Under the pieces are notes generated by a model that ran no database searches, was not told the DNA's origin, and worked only from the letters and a program-made list of their open reading frames with translations. A DNA stretch of 39,903 nt from Verrucomicrobiota bacterium (GTDB lineage: Bacteria; Verrucomicrobiota; Verrucomicrobiia; Verrucomicrobiales; Akkermansiaceae). Every line of letters begins with the position of its first letter. Position 1 is the first letter of the stretch. Of the stretch, positions 19,058 to 27,876 are shown piece after piece. Position numbers and translations under genes: made by a program. The stretch is taken from NCBI GenBank assembly GCA_008932935.1, contig WBXD01000005.1, forward strand, positions 1 to 39,903. The letters are read 5' to 3'.

Positions 19058-19780
19058 TCAGCGGCCTTCGGCGATGCGCTCGGCAAGCATCCGGGGCAGG
19101 CCGGCAGCGAGGATTTTCGCCTGGGTTTTGGCAATGTCGTATTCGACCCGCCGGTACACCACGAGATGATGATCGCTATCGTAAATGGCGTAACACGAGC
19201 GCCAGTCGCCATCGCGCGGTTGCCCCACCGAGCCGCAGTTGATGAAGTATTTGGCGCTTTTCTCGATGATGATCGAATCGGCCGGCACCTCGTTGACCTT
19301 GTCGGTCTTGGTATAAACCCGCGGCACGTGGGTGTGGCCGTGAAAACAAATCTGGGTGAATTGATAAGAAAAATTGGCCATTGCGTCGAAGCGGTTGGTC
19401 ACATAGTTCCAGTGTGCCGGTTGATCCAAGGTGCTATGGACCACGGTAAAATCGGCCACTTGGCGCACCATGCGCAGGCGTTGTAACCACAGTCGCTGCT
19501 CGTCACTGAGTTGGGCGCGGGTCCACTGCAGGGCGGCGGCGGCTACCGGGTTCATACTTTCCAGCGAGTGGTTGCCCGCGGCGTCCTCGTCGTGGTTGCC
19601 CTTGATGGTAGGGCAATCTAACTGGCGAATGATTTCCAAGCAGGCCCCCGGATCGGCATTGTAGCCGACCACGTCGCCCATGCACACGTAATCGCTGACG
19701 CCTTGTTTGGAAGCGTCGTCAAGCACAGCCTCCAGGGCTTCGAGGTTGGCGTGAATGTCACCGAAAATAGCGATCCGCAT
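19058..19780 (-). CDS. Metallophosphoesterase family protein
   Basis: 'MRIAIFGDIHANLEALEAVLDDA', 'CMGDVVGYNADP', 'KGNHDEDAAG', 'FHGHTHVPRVY', 'INCGSVGQPRDGDWRSCYAIYD'. Confidence 0.94.
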   Translation of the reverse strand: MRIAIFGDIHANLEALEAVLDDASKQGVSDYVCMGDVVGYNADPGACLEIIRQLDCPTIKGNHDEDAAGNHSLESMNPVAAAALQWTRAQLSDEQRLWLQRLRMVRQVADFTVVHSTLDQPAHWNYVTNRFDAMANFSYQFTQICFHGHTHVPRVYTKTDKVNEVPADSIIIEKSAKYFINCGSVGQPRDGDWRSCYAIYDSDHHLVVYRRVEYDIAKTQAKILAAGLPRMLAERIAEGR

Positions 19781-20002
19781 GGTTACTGTACGATAGGGCT
19801 GCCACAAAAATGACGCCGAAGCTGGCTTGTGTCGAGACGAAATCCCGAACCTTGAGCCAATCGCGCACTAAACCCCAGAGCTAGGCGTTTCACGACTCGG
19901 TTCGGGGTTAGATTTATTTTTCATTCCACTCATTATAAGTTAGTTACAACTTTTTCGAATGAGAGAAAGACAATTCGGTGGCGATCTGCTACACTGCGTC
20001 CG

Positions 20003-20683
20003 ATGGCCGAGGGAAACGTACCAACCAAGGAGGAACCAGACGCGCCGCTGGGGGACGTGATTCTTGGGGAGGCGTACGCGAAGACGCGCAAGAGTTTGAT
20101 TGCCAAACTCGATAACTGGGAGGACCAGAAGGCCTGGGATGAATTTTACAAGATTTACTGGCGGCTCATTTATTCGGTGGCGATGAAGGCCGGGCTGCGC
20201 TCCGACGAGGCCTTTGACTGCGTGCAGGAGACGATTTTGTCGATCGCCAAGCAGAGCAAGAAGAACCTGTACGATCCGGCGCAGGGCTCGTTTAAAACCT
20301 GGTTGATGAACATGACGCGCTGGCGCATCAACGACCAATTTCGCAAGCGCAAGAAGGATACGGCGATGGTGGTTGGAGATTTGGATAATGACCGCAAGAC
20401 GGCATTCATTGACCGGGTGGAAGATCCCAATGGCGAGGTGTTGTCGCGGCTGTGGGACATGGAGTGGAAAAAGAATGTGGCCGACGCCGCACTCACCATG
20501 GTCAAGGCCAATGTGTCGTCCAAACAATATCAGATTTTTGATTGTTACGTCATCAAGCAGTGGGACGCGAAAAAGGTGCAGGATCACTTGAATGTGAGCT
20601 TGGCTCAGGTGTACTTAGCGAAACATCGGGTGGGCGCGGTGCTCAAACGCGAACTCGCCAAACTCCAAGCAAATGTCGAGTAA
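20003..20683 (+). CDS. ECF-type RNA polymerase sigma factor
   Basis: 'WDEFYKIYWRLIYSVAMKAGLRSDEAFDCVQETILSIAKQ', 'FKTWLMNMTRWRINDQFRKRKKD', C-terminal sigma-4-like 'DHLNVSLAQVYLAKHRVGAVLKREL'. Confidence 0.93.
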   Translation: MAEGNVPTKEEPDAPLGDVILGEAYAKTRKSLIAKLDNWEDQKAWDEFYKIYWRLIYSVAMKAGLRSDEAFDCVQETILSIAKQSKKNLYDPAQGSFKTWLMNMTRWRINDQFRKRKKDTAMVVGDLDNDRKTAFIDRVEDPNGEVLSRLWDMEWKKNVADAALTMVKANVSSKQYQIFDCYVIKQWDAKKVQDHLNVSLAQVYLAKHRVGAVLKRELAKLQANVE

Positions 20684-23258
20684 GTTCCGCTTGGACCCGC
20701 TCATCCCGGATCATGAAATCCTCCGCAAAATCGGCGGCGGGGCGTATGGCGAGGTGTGGCTGGGCCGCGGGGTAACGGGTGCCTGGCGGGCAGTGAAAGT
20801 GGTATGGCGGGAGGATTTTGAGGATGCACGGACCTTTGAGCGGGAGTTTGAGGGAATCCTGAAATTCGAGCCCATCTCGCGCGATCACCCGGGCTTGGTC
20901 AACATCCTCCACGTCGGCCGCAGCCCCGACGGAATCTCGTTCTACTACTATGTGATGGAGCTGGGCGATGACGTGCGCAGCGGCCAAGATATCAATCCCA
21001 TTGAGTACGAGGCACGTACCCTGCGGCCGGATGTCAAATCGGCTACCGCCGCCTGCCTGCGCCTGCCGCTGTGCATTGACGTCGGCCTGCGACTGGCCGA
21101 AGCGCTACATCATTTGCACGAAGGCGGGCTGGCGCATCGCGACGTGAAGCCGTCGAACGTGATCTTTATCAATGGCAAGGCTAAGCTGGCGGACATCGGC
21201 TTGGTGGCGGCACACGGTCAGCGGACGTTTGTCGGAACCGAAGGCTTTGTGCCGCCGGAAGGCCCCGGTTCAACCCAGGCAGATGTGTACAGCCTCGGCA
21301 AGGTGCTCTATGAAATTGTCACCGGCAAGGACCGTCTGGATTTTCCCGAACTGCCCGATGAACTGCCAGTCGAAGCGGAGCGCAAGCGCTGGCTCGAGCT
21401 CAACAGCATTATTTGCGACGTGTGCGAACCGCGTGTCTCAAAGCGCAAAATCACCAGCGCCGCGCAACTCGCCGTGGCCCTACGGCTATTGCAGCGGGGC
21501 AAACGCCGTCCGCGCCGCACCGCTGCCACGTGGTTCACCCTGCTATTGCTCGCCACCTTCAGCCTGGCACTGTGGCAATTGGCCAAGAGCCACGATTGGC
21601 TCGCGTTTGGGCGCAGCCACGCGGCAGATTCGGTGCCAGCGGTGGTGGGCATGTACCGGGTGGTGAGCACGCCGGACACCGCGGATGTACTCGATGCGAC
21701 TGGCCGCTGGGTGGGTACCACGCCCACCGGTACCATGAGAGCAGTGGTGGGTGAAGACGTCACTTTCAGTATTCAAAAACACGGCTATCGCCCAGTCACG
21801 GTCACCGAAAGAATCGGTCCCGCCTCAGTGAACGAGCCGCAATCGATCTTCAAAGCGTTAGACGTGTATTCGCCCCCACTCTTCGGCGAGGACTGGCTCG
21901 ACCAGCACGGCGTTGCCTATCAGCCGGTGGGGGAGGAACACGTGAGCATTGACTACGTGGTCGAGGAGGAGTGGAAAAAATTCACGCAAGAGACGAAGCG
22001 AGCGGCGGGAGCGGCGGAGGTATTGGATTATTCGCAGAACGGCCAGGCCACCAAAGTGGTGCTGTGCACCGCGGAAGACTCCACCGGGTTCTGCAACTGG
22101 TTGCGCAGTGGCGGCATCAAGGCGGGTTTTCTAACCGAGGATCACGAGGTGCTGCCGCACTTCGAGCAATTGTTCAAGCACGCAGGGTTGAGCACGCGGG
22201 CACGGCGCGACGGCCTCAGGCCGTTGCGGGTGATCGTGCGCAAAATTGCCTATGCGAGCATTGAATTGACGACCCACCCGGCGGGCGCGGAGGTGTACTT
22301 GAACGGCGCGACCGTGGGTTTCGCCAGCGAAGTATTGCTCATCCCCAAGGTCAAGCCCGGCGCAGTCGAGTTGATCATCGTCCACGAGGGCTACAAGCCC
22401 GATACCCAAAAACTCACGATCAAGCCGGGCCAGACGCTGCCACTCAGCGTCACATTGCGCGAGAACAAGGGGGTAATTTTCGGCCGACCTTGGCAAAACG
22501 GCATTGGCATGAAATTCGTGCCCATCGGGCGGGACCTGATGGTGTCGATTTGGGAAACACGCGTGCGTGATTACGAGTTATTTATCAAGGAAACCAAGCA
22601 TCACCCGCCAATGGCCCCAGGGTTCGCGCAGACGCCGGACCATCCGGTAGTGCTCGTCACCCGCGATGATGCCGTGGCATTCTGCGACTGGCTGACCCAG
22701 CGCGAACGCAAACCTGGCGTCGAGCGCATCGGCGGCACCCACCTGTACCGCTTGCCCACCGATGTGGAATGGAGCCAGATGGTGGGCTTGGAGGAAAACC
22801 AGGGCCTCAGCCCGAGTTGGCGCGATGCCCGCAAGGAGCGAGTGTTTCCTTGGGGCAGCGAGTGGCCGCCGCCGAGCAAGGCCGGCAATTTCGCCGATAT
22901 ATCCGCTGCCCCGGAACCCGGCATGGCCGGCGAACGGACTATTCCTGGCTATAACGATGGCTTTGCCCAAACCGCCCCCGTCGGCTCCTTCACCCCAAAT
23001 TCCGAGGGCATTTACGATCTGAGTGGCAATGTGAGCGAGTGGGTTGCCGACGCCAACTCGTCGGTTGATCACAACCGCCTCGGGGTCCTGCGCGGCGGCG
23101 GGTGGAGCACCTATCAGGCAGAAAACCTCTACTCCGGCGCACGCTATCCACAACCCCCCGATACCACCGCCGACGTCTATGGCTTCCGGGTGGTGCTTGC
23201 CAAAATCACGCTGGCGACCGAGCAGCCGCCAGCCCCGTCTGACACCGCCCCGCCCTGA
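20673..23258 (+). CDS. Ser/Thr protein kinase with TM helix, PEGA and FGE-sulfatase (SUMF1-like) domains
   Basis: 'HRDVKPSNVIF', 'LADIGLVA', APE-like 'PPEGPGSTQADVYSLGKVLYEIVTG'; TM 'TWFTLLLLATFSLALWQLA'; PEGA 'TTHPAGAEVYLNGATVG'; FGE 'YRLPTDVEWSQMVG', 'IYDLSGNVSEWVAD', 'LRGGGWSTYQAENLYSGARY', 'YGFRVV'. Confidence 0.93.
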   Translation: MSSKFRLDPLIPDHEILRKIGGGAYGEVWLGRGVTGAWRAVKVVWREDFEDARTFEREFEGILKFEPISRDHPGLVNILHVGRSPDGISFYYYVMELGDDVRSGQDINPIEYEARTLRPDVKSATAACLRLPLCIDVGLRLAEALHHLHEGGLAHRDVKPSNVIFINGKAKLADIGLVAAHGQRTFVGTEGFVPPEGPGSTQADVYSLGKVLYEIVTGKDRLDFPELPDELPVEAERKRWLELNSIICDVCEPRVSKRKITSAAQLAVALRLLQRGKRRPRRTAATWFTLLLLATFSLALWQLAKSHDWLAFGRSHAADSVPAVVGMYRVVSTPDTADVLDATGRWVGTTPTGTMRAVVGEDVTFSIQKHGYRPVTVTERIGPASVNEPQSIFKALDVYSPPLFGEDWLDQHGVAYQPVGEEHVSIDYVVEEEWKKFTQETKRAAGAAEVLDYSQNGQATKVVLCTAEDSTGFCNWLRSGGIKAGFLTEDHEVLPHFEQLFKHAGLSTRARRDGLRPLRVIVRKIAYASIELTTHPAGAEVYLNGATVGFASEVLLIPKVKPGAVELIIVHEGYKPDTQKLTIKPGQTLPLSVTLRENKGVIFGRPWQNGIGMKFVPIGRDLMVSIWETRVRDYELFIKETKHHPPMAPGFAQTPDHPVVLVTRDDAVAFCDWLTQRERKPGVERIGGTHLYRLPTDVEWSQMVGLEENQGLSPSWRDARKERVFPWGSEWPPPSKAGNFADISAAPEPGMAGERTIPGYNDGFAQTAPVGSFTPNSEGIYDLSGNVSEWVADANSSVDHNRLGVLRGGGWSTYQAENLYSGARYPQPPDTTADVYGFRVVLAKITLATEQPPAPSDTAPP

Positions 23259-23284
23259 AGCCGCTATCCCACACCCGCACTCTA

Positions 23285-23692
23285 ATGGTTGAAATAACGA
23301 TCGAATATGCCGGCGATTTACACTGCAACGCCACCCACGGCCCCTCTGGCAGCCATCTGGCAACCGACGCACCGGTGGACAACAATGGCCGCGGCGAGGC
23401 GTTTTCGCCCACCGATTTGGTGGCCACCGCAGTGGGCACCTGCATGGCCACGGTGTTGGGTATTGTCGCCCAACGCAAGAACATCGTCCTCGCCGGCATG
23501 ACTGTGACGGTGCGCAAATACATGTCCGACGACCAACCCCGCCGCATCACCTGTTTGGAAGTAGACCTCCGCCTGCCGCTGCCGGCGAGCCATCCTGAGC
23601 GCATGATATTTGAAAGTGCAGCCTGCTCCTGCCCGGTCTATCACAGCATCCACCCCGACATCGAGGTGGTGATCAACTGGCACTGGCAGTAA
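23285..23692 (+). CDS. OsmC family protein
   Basis: 'GRGEAFSPTDLVATAVGTCMATVLGIVAQRKNI', 'ACSCPVYHSIHPDIEVVI'. Confidence 0.93.
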   Translation: MVEITIEYAGDLHCNATHGPSGSHLATDAPVDNNGRGEAFSPTDLVATAVGTCMATVLGIVAQRKNIVLAGMTVTVRKYMSDDQPRRITCLEVDLRLPLPASHPERMIFESAACSCPVYHSIHPDIEVVINWHWQ

Positions 23693-23720
23693 ACCTGGCG
23701 CAACGGCACCCAGGCGGCGC

Positions 23721-24347
23721 TTACTTTGATAGATAGCTGCTCACTCCGCTATGGTCGGGAGTCATGGCGGCGTCTCCCACCTTCCAATCCATCGGGCAGA
23801 CCTCGCCGAATTGCTCAAAGTGCTGCAGCGCGTCAATCATGCGCAGGCACTCGCTGATCGAGCGGCCCAGCGGCATGTCATTGACAACTTGGTGGCGCAC
23901 GATGCCGGCGCGGTCGATGAGGAATAAGCCGCGGTAGGCGACGAGTTCGCCGGTGACGCTGACCACGCCCTGGTCATCTGCGGACCACTCGCCTGCGAGC
24001 ACATCGTAGGCTTCGGCGATGGTTTTGTTGACGTCGGCGACGAGCGGATAAGTCACCCCTTGGATACCACCCTGTTGGCGCGGGGTTTGCAGCCACGTCC
24101 AATGCGCAAACTCCGAATCCGTCGAGCAACCCACCACCGCTACATTGCGTTTTTCAAACTCGCCGAGCTCTTCCTGGAAACGGTGCAGCTCGGTGGGACA
24201 CACGAAGGTGAAGTCCTTCGGATAGAAAAAAAGCACCACGTAGCTCTTGCCTTTATACTGCTCGAGCGAAAAATCCTCAATGATGGTGCTGACGGCGACT
24301 GCCTTGGCGCGGAACGAGGGGGCGGACTTGCCTACTAGGACTGACAT
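23721..24347 (-). CDS. 2-Cys peroxiredoxin (AhpC/TSA family)
   Basis: 'YPKDFTFVCPTELHRFQEELGEFEKRNVAVVGCSTDSEFAHWTWLQT', 'FGEVCPMDWKVGDAAMTP'. ATG at 24347. Confidence 0.96.
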   Translation of the reverse strand: MSVLVGKSAPSFRAKAVAVSTIIEDFSLEQYKGKSYVVLFFYPKDFTFVCPTELHRFQEELGEFEKRNVAVVGCSTDSEFAHWTWLQTPRQQGGIQGVTYPLVADVNKTIAEAYDVLAGEWSADDQGVVSVTGELVAYRGLFLIDRAGIVRHQVVNDMPLGRSISECLRMIDALQHFEQFGEVCPMDWKVGDAAMTPDHSGVSSYLSK

Positions 24348-24740
24348 GATGGTGGGAGTGGGGGGAGGTGGTGGTGGGGGGGTGGATTGAAAGTGGTACC
24401 CGGCCATAGCTGGCGAGTCAAGCTAATGAGTGACGGACTTTATGGTCGTGTCTTCGCCAGTGATGGATCGTGGTGCAAGCAACCCCGGAAAGACAAACTC
24501 TGAGTCCATCCCCCAGTGCGGATCCTCTTCGCATAGAAAGAGACGACCGCCGTGGCCGCAGCCTCCCGTCCGCCCTTGCCCGGGCGTTCCACCTAGAGTC
24601 CATTGGACTAAGCAATGCTGAAAAAACCGCCCACCGCACTCGTCCCTGCCTAGGGAAAGACGCCTTGCCGCAGATTCGTACATTTCCGTGTTGCCAAGAC
24701 CATGGTTCGCGGGCTAGCTTCCGCCCGCCGCAGTGCCAAC

Positions 24741-24811
24741 AGCCTCATAGTGTAATGGTAACACACCGGATTTTGATTCCGTTATTCCAGGTTCGAGCCC
24801 TGGTGAGGCTA
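24741..24811 (+). tRNA. tRNA-Gln (anticodon TTG)
   Basis: AGCCTCATAGTGTAATGGTAACACACCGGATTTTGATTCCGTTATTCCAGGTTCGAGCCCTGGTGAGGCTA; cloverleaf with one mismatch in the anticodon stem; CCA not encoded. Confidence 0.88.
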
Positions 24812-24853
24812 CTTTGCGCAACTCCGGCCACTCCAGAGTCATTTCCATTCAAA

Positions 24854-24927
24854 AGTCCCGTGGTGTAACGGTAGCACAGCAGATTCTGAATCTGCTTGTC
24901 AAGGTTCGAATCCTTGCGGGACTACCA
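24854..24927 (+). tRNA. tRNA-Gln (anticodon CTG), CCA encoded
   Basis: AGTCCCGTGGTGTAACGGTAGCACAGCAGATTCTGAATCTGCTTGTCAAGGTTCGAATCCTTGCGGGACTACCA. Confidence 0.94.
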
Positions 24928-25270
24928 TGTGACAACTTCCTGTAATTCAATGCATCAGGATGCTTCTCACGGCTCTCGCCGCTACCTCTCCCTGCCTCTT
25001 GCATGCGCCACTGCGCTACCCTCGCTAGATCCAGCACCTCACCGCCATCAATCCGCATGAGCGCAAGTGCAACCTCGCTACGCTGAGCCTGCTGCAAAAA
25101 AACCATCCTGCCAGTCGCGACCGTGGCGCCATCAGTGATGGCCCGCCACTTGGCTTGGACCGATGCACTTAGCACCGTGGCCGCTGGGTCCAGGCATTTG
25201 AGAGGACAGGCAACACGCTTCTCGACGTCGCCTAGCGCCGGATTCTTCACGCCTCATGGATCTTTCTACA

Positions 25271-25345
25271 TGGTGCGCGATACAGGGTTCGAACCTGTGA
25301 CCCCCTCCGTGTCAGGGAGGTGCTCTACCACTGAGCTAACCGCGC
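25271..25345 (-). tRNA. tRNA-Val (anticodon GAC), CCA encoded
   Basis: Minus strand GCGCGGTTAGCTCAGTGGTAGAGCACCTCCCTGACACGGAGGGGGTCACAGGTTCGAACCCTGTATCGCGCACCA. Confidence 0.95.
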
Positions 25346-25488
25346 ATCTGGCCTGCCTTGCGGCGGGCCGAAACTAGGATAGCCGCCGCCACCGATGCAA
25401 CCCCTATTTTCGCTTTTTGTGCGAAATCCGCAGGGCAACGTCCGACACGACGAACGTGCCGGACAGGTCTGCCGCGCTGCAGTGCGGC

Positions 25489-26688
25489 TCAGCGGACCTC
25501 GAGAGCCTCGCGAATGGAGGTGCAGAGATATTGGAGATTGCCTTCGGTAATGCCAGCCACATTGATGCGCCCGCCACCCACGATGTAAATGCTCTTGGCC
25601 TCCCGCAAAAACTTCACCTGCACATCGCTCAGCCCGCTAAACGAAAACATCCCCTTCTGCCGCGCGATGAACGAAAAATCCCCTTCCACTCCATGCCCGG
25701 CAAGCCCAGCAACAAATCGCACACGCGTGGCGGCAATGTGCTCACGCATCGCCGTAAGCTCACCCAGCCATTGATCGCGCAGCACCGAATCGGTTAGAAT
25801 GCGGGTCACAATCAGGCCGCCGTGGGCCGGTGGATTGGAATAGTTGACGCGGATGACAATTTCCACGTTGCTGAATGCGCTGTTGGCTGCGGCCGCGGAG
25901 CCGGCTACCAAGGTGAGCGCGCCCACCCGATCCTGATAGAGTCCGAAGTTCTTGGAAAACGAACTCGCCACCAGCAATTCGGGACATGCCGCGATGAGCG
26001 CCAGTATCCCGGCGCGGTCCTCTTCGAGTCCATCGCCATACCCTTGGTACGCAAAATCTAAAAATGGCAACCAGCCACGGCGTGCCGCGATGGCCGCCAC
26101 CGTTTGCCATTGCGCGGCGGTAAGATCCACACCGCTGGGATTGTGACAGCAGGCATGCAACAGGACAATGTCACCGGCGGGAATTTGTTCGAGCTTCTCC
26201 TGCATGCTGGCGAAATCCAGCCCGCGGCTCGTCGCATCATAATACGGGTAATCCGCAGTGGGCAAGCCCGCGGCACCAAATACCCCCTTGTGATTGGCCC
26301 AAGTCGGCGAACTCACCCACACCGTGGCCTTAGGCGCAACCTGCTTCAGAAAGTCCGCCCCGGCACGCAACGCCGCGGTGCCCCCGGGCGTGTGCGCGCT
26401 GCGGGCACGACCGCTACTGAGAATTTCATGCGTGGCCCCGAACAGCATCTCCTGCACGCAGCGAGCGTATTCGGGTGCGCCGCTGATGGGCATATACGAC
26501 TTGGTGGTCGCCGCTTGCAAAATCGCCGCTTCCGCAGCTTTCACCGCCGCGAGAATCGGCGTGTTGCCAGAGGCATCTTTATACACCCCAACTCCAAGGT
26601 TAACCTTGAGTGGGTTTGGGTCGCTTTTCCAAGAATCGGTTAGACCGAGGATCGAGTCAGGTGGTGCGGGCAGAATGGTATCGAACAT
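25489..26688 (-). CDS. Aromatic/aspartate aminotransferase (class I, AspC/TyrB-like)
   Basis: 'KVNLGVGVYKDASGNTPIL', 'LHACCHNPSGVDLT', 'PFLDFAYQGYGDGLEED', 'ASSFSKNFGLYQDRVGAL', 'RQKGMFSFSGLS'. Confidence 0.95.
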   Translation of the reverse strand: MFDTILPAPPDSILGLTDSWKSDPNPLKVNLGVGVYKDASGNTPILAAVKAAEAAILQAATTKSYMPISGAPEYARCVQEMLFGATHEILSSGRARSAHTPGGTAALRAGADFLKQVAPKATVWVSSPTWANHKGVFGAAGLPTADYPYYDATSRGLDFASMQEKLEQIPAGDIVLLHACCHNPSGVDLTAAQWQTVAAIAARRGWLPFLDFAYQGYGDGLEEDRAGILALIAACPELLVASSFSKNFGLYQDRVGALTLVAGSAAAANSAFSNVEIVIRVNYSNPPAHGGLIVTRILTDSVLRDQWLGELTAMREHIAATRVRFVAGLAGHGVEGDFSFIARQKGMFSFSGLSDVQVKFLREAKSIYIVGGGRINVAGITEGNLQYLCTSIREALEVR

Positions 26689-26765
26689 GGCGGCGGTTTA
26701 TTCGTCGTGGCGGGCACAAAAGTAAAGCCAAAAATCGCCCCGCCAGCCACACTCACACAAAAATA

Positions 26766-26791
26766 GGCGGGAGGCCCGAAGACCTCCCGCC
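26766..26791 (-). terminator. Rho-independent terminator with TTCG loop downstream of the BlaI-H1 fusion gene
   Basis: Minus strand GGCGGGAGGTC-TTCG-GGCCTCCCGCC then TATTTTTG; 11-bp stem (one G.U). Confidence 0.8.
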
Positions 26792-26872
26792 AATCACGAG
26801 ACACTCAGACAACTTGGTCAGCCGGGGCGTGTAAACACCCACAAAGCCGACATCCTGTTGCCTATGTCTGGA

Positions 26873-27736
26873 TTATTTCTTCGCAGCCTTCTTCGCGGCC
26901 TTCTTGGCAAGCTTCTTTGCCGGGGCCTTCTTCACCGCCGATTTGGCGACCTTCTTGGCCGGGGCCTTCTTGGCAAGCGCCTTCTTCACGGGTGCTGCCT
27001 TCTTGGCAACCGCCTTCTTCACGGGTGCTGCCTTCTTGGCAACCGCCTTCTTCACGGGTGCCGCCTTCTTGGCAACGGTCTTCTTGACGACCTTCTTGGC
27101 CGCTGCCTTCTTGGCGCTCTTTGCAACTTTCTTCACCGCCTTCTTAGCTACCTTTTTGGCCGACGCTTTCGGCGCAGCTTTCTTGGCGGCTTTCTTAGCC
27201 GGAGCGGCTTTCTTAGCCGGAGCGGCTTTCTTAGCCGGAGCGGCTTTCTTAGCCGGGGCCTTCTTGGCAGCTACCTTTTTGGCCGGGGCCTTCTTGGCAA
27301 CTGGTTTCACCGTTTTCTTCGCAGCCTTAACTGCGACCTTCTTTGCTGATTTTTTTGCAGCCATGGTTGTGTGTTGTTCGAGTTTGTGTTCGATGTTTGT
27401 TTTCTCGTCCGGCGTCAACATGCCGGTGGAGAGGATTGCGAGAAGCGCCTCTTCAAGGCGCCCTCCAAAAGCGTTAGTAAGAAACTCAACGCTCACCTGC
27501 CGAATCACCTGCTCGCGCGGGCAGGCCGACTCGTACACATGAGCGCGGCCAACGGCTGTGCGCTTCACGAGTTTCTTGTGCTCCAAGTTTTGCATCACGG
27601 TGAGCACCGTGGTGTAGGCGCGCACCTTGCCATCCGGCAACTGCTCATGAATCGCCGCCACCGTCGAAGGTCCGCGATGCCACAATACCGTTAGGGCTTG
27701 CAGTTCAAGATTGGTGGGTTGTGCGATGCGCGCCAT
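26873..27736 (-). CDS. BlaI/MecI/CopY-family repressor domain fused to a histone-H1-like Lys/Ala-rich tail
   Basis: N-term '[73 protein letters not shown]' (BlaI winged helix); C-term '[30 protein letters not shown]...[15 protein letters not shown]' in one uninterrupted ORF. ATG at 27736. Confidence 0.9.
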   Translation of the reverse strand: MARIAQPTNLELQALTVLWHRGPSTVAAIHEQLPDGKVRAYTTVLTVMQNLEHKKLVKRTAVGRAHVYESACPREQVIRQVSVEFLTNAFGGRLEEALLAILSTGMLTPDEKTNIEHKLEQHTTMAAKKSAKKVAVKAAKKTVKPVAKKAPAKKVAAKKAPAKKAAPAKKAAPAKKAAPAKKAAKKAAPKASAKKVAKKAVKKVAKSAKKAAAKKVVKKTVAKKAAPVKKAVAKKAAPVKKAVAKKAAPVKKALAKKAPAKKVAKSAVKKAPAKKLAKKAAKKAAKK

Positions 27737-27769
27737 AGCGTAGGTCACTCGTTGCTGGAGACGAAGAAA

Positions 27770-27804
27770 ACATTAGTCAAGAAATCCGTCAAGTACTAAT
27801 GTAC
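27770..27804. promoter_or_regulatory. Candidate operator dyad upstream of the BlaI-H1 fusion gene
   Basis: ACATTAGT (27770-27777) is inverted to ACTAATGT (27795-27802); overlapping palindrome-like GTACTAATGTAC (27793-27804). Confidence 0.45.
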
Positions 27805-27876
27805 GAAATTCAAAGAAATGTTAATTTTTTATTTTTTAAAAAACCATCAACTACTATGCGCGTCGTAGTTAACGCG

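Noticed and set aside
24849-25250. 133-aa minus-strand ORF
   Set aside because: Overlaps tRNA-Gln (CTG) and has no recognisable family; likely spurious.
26904-27542. 212-aa plus-strand ORF rich in Phe/Leu/Ala (membrane-like)
   Set aside because: Reverse complement of the Lys/Ala-rich histone-like tail; an artefact of codon composition.
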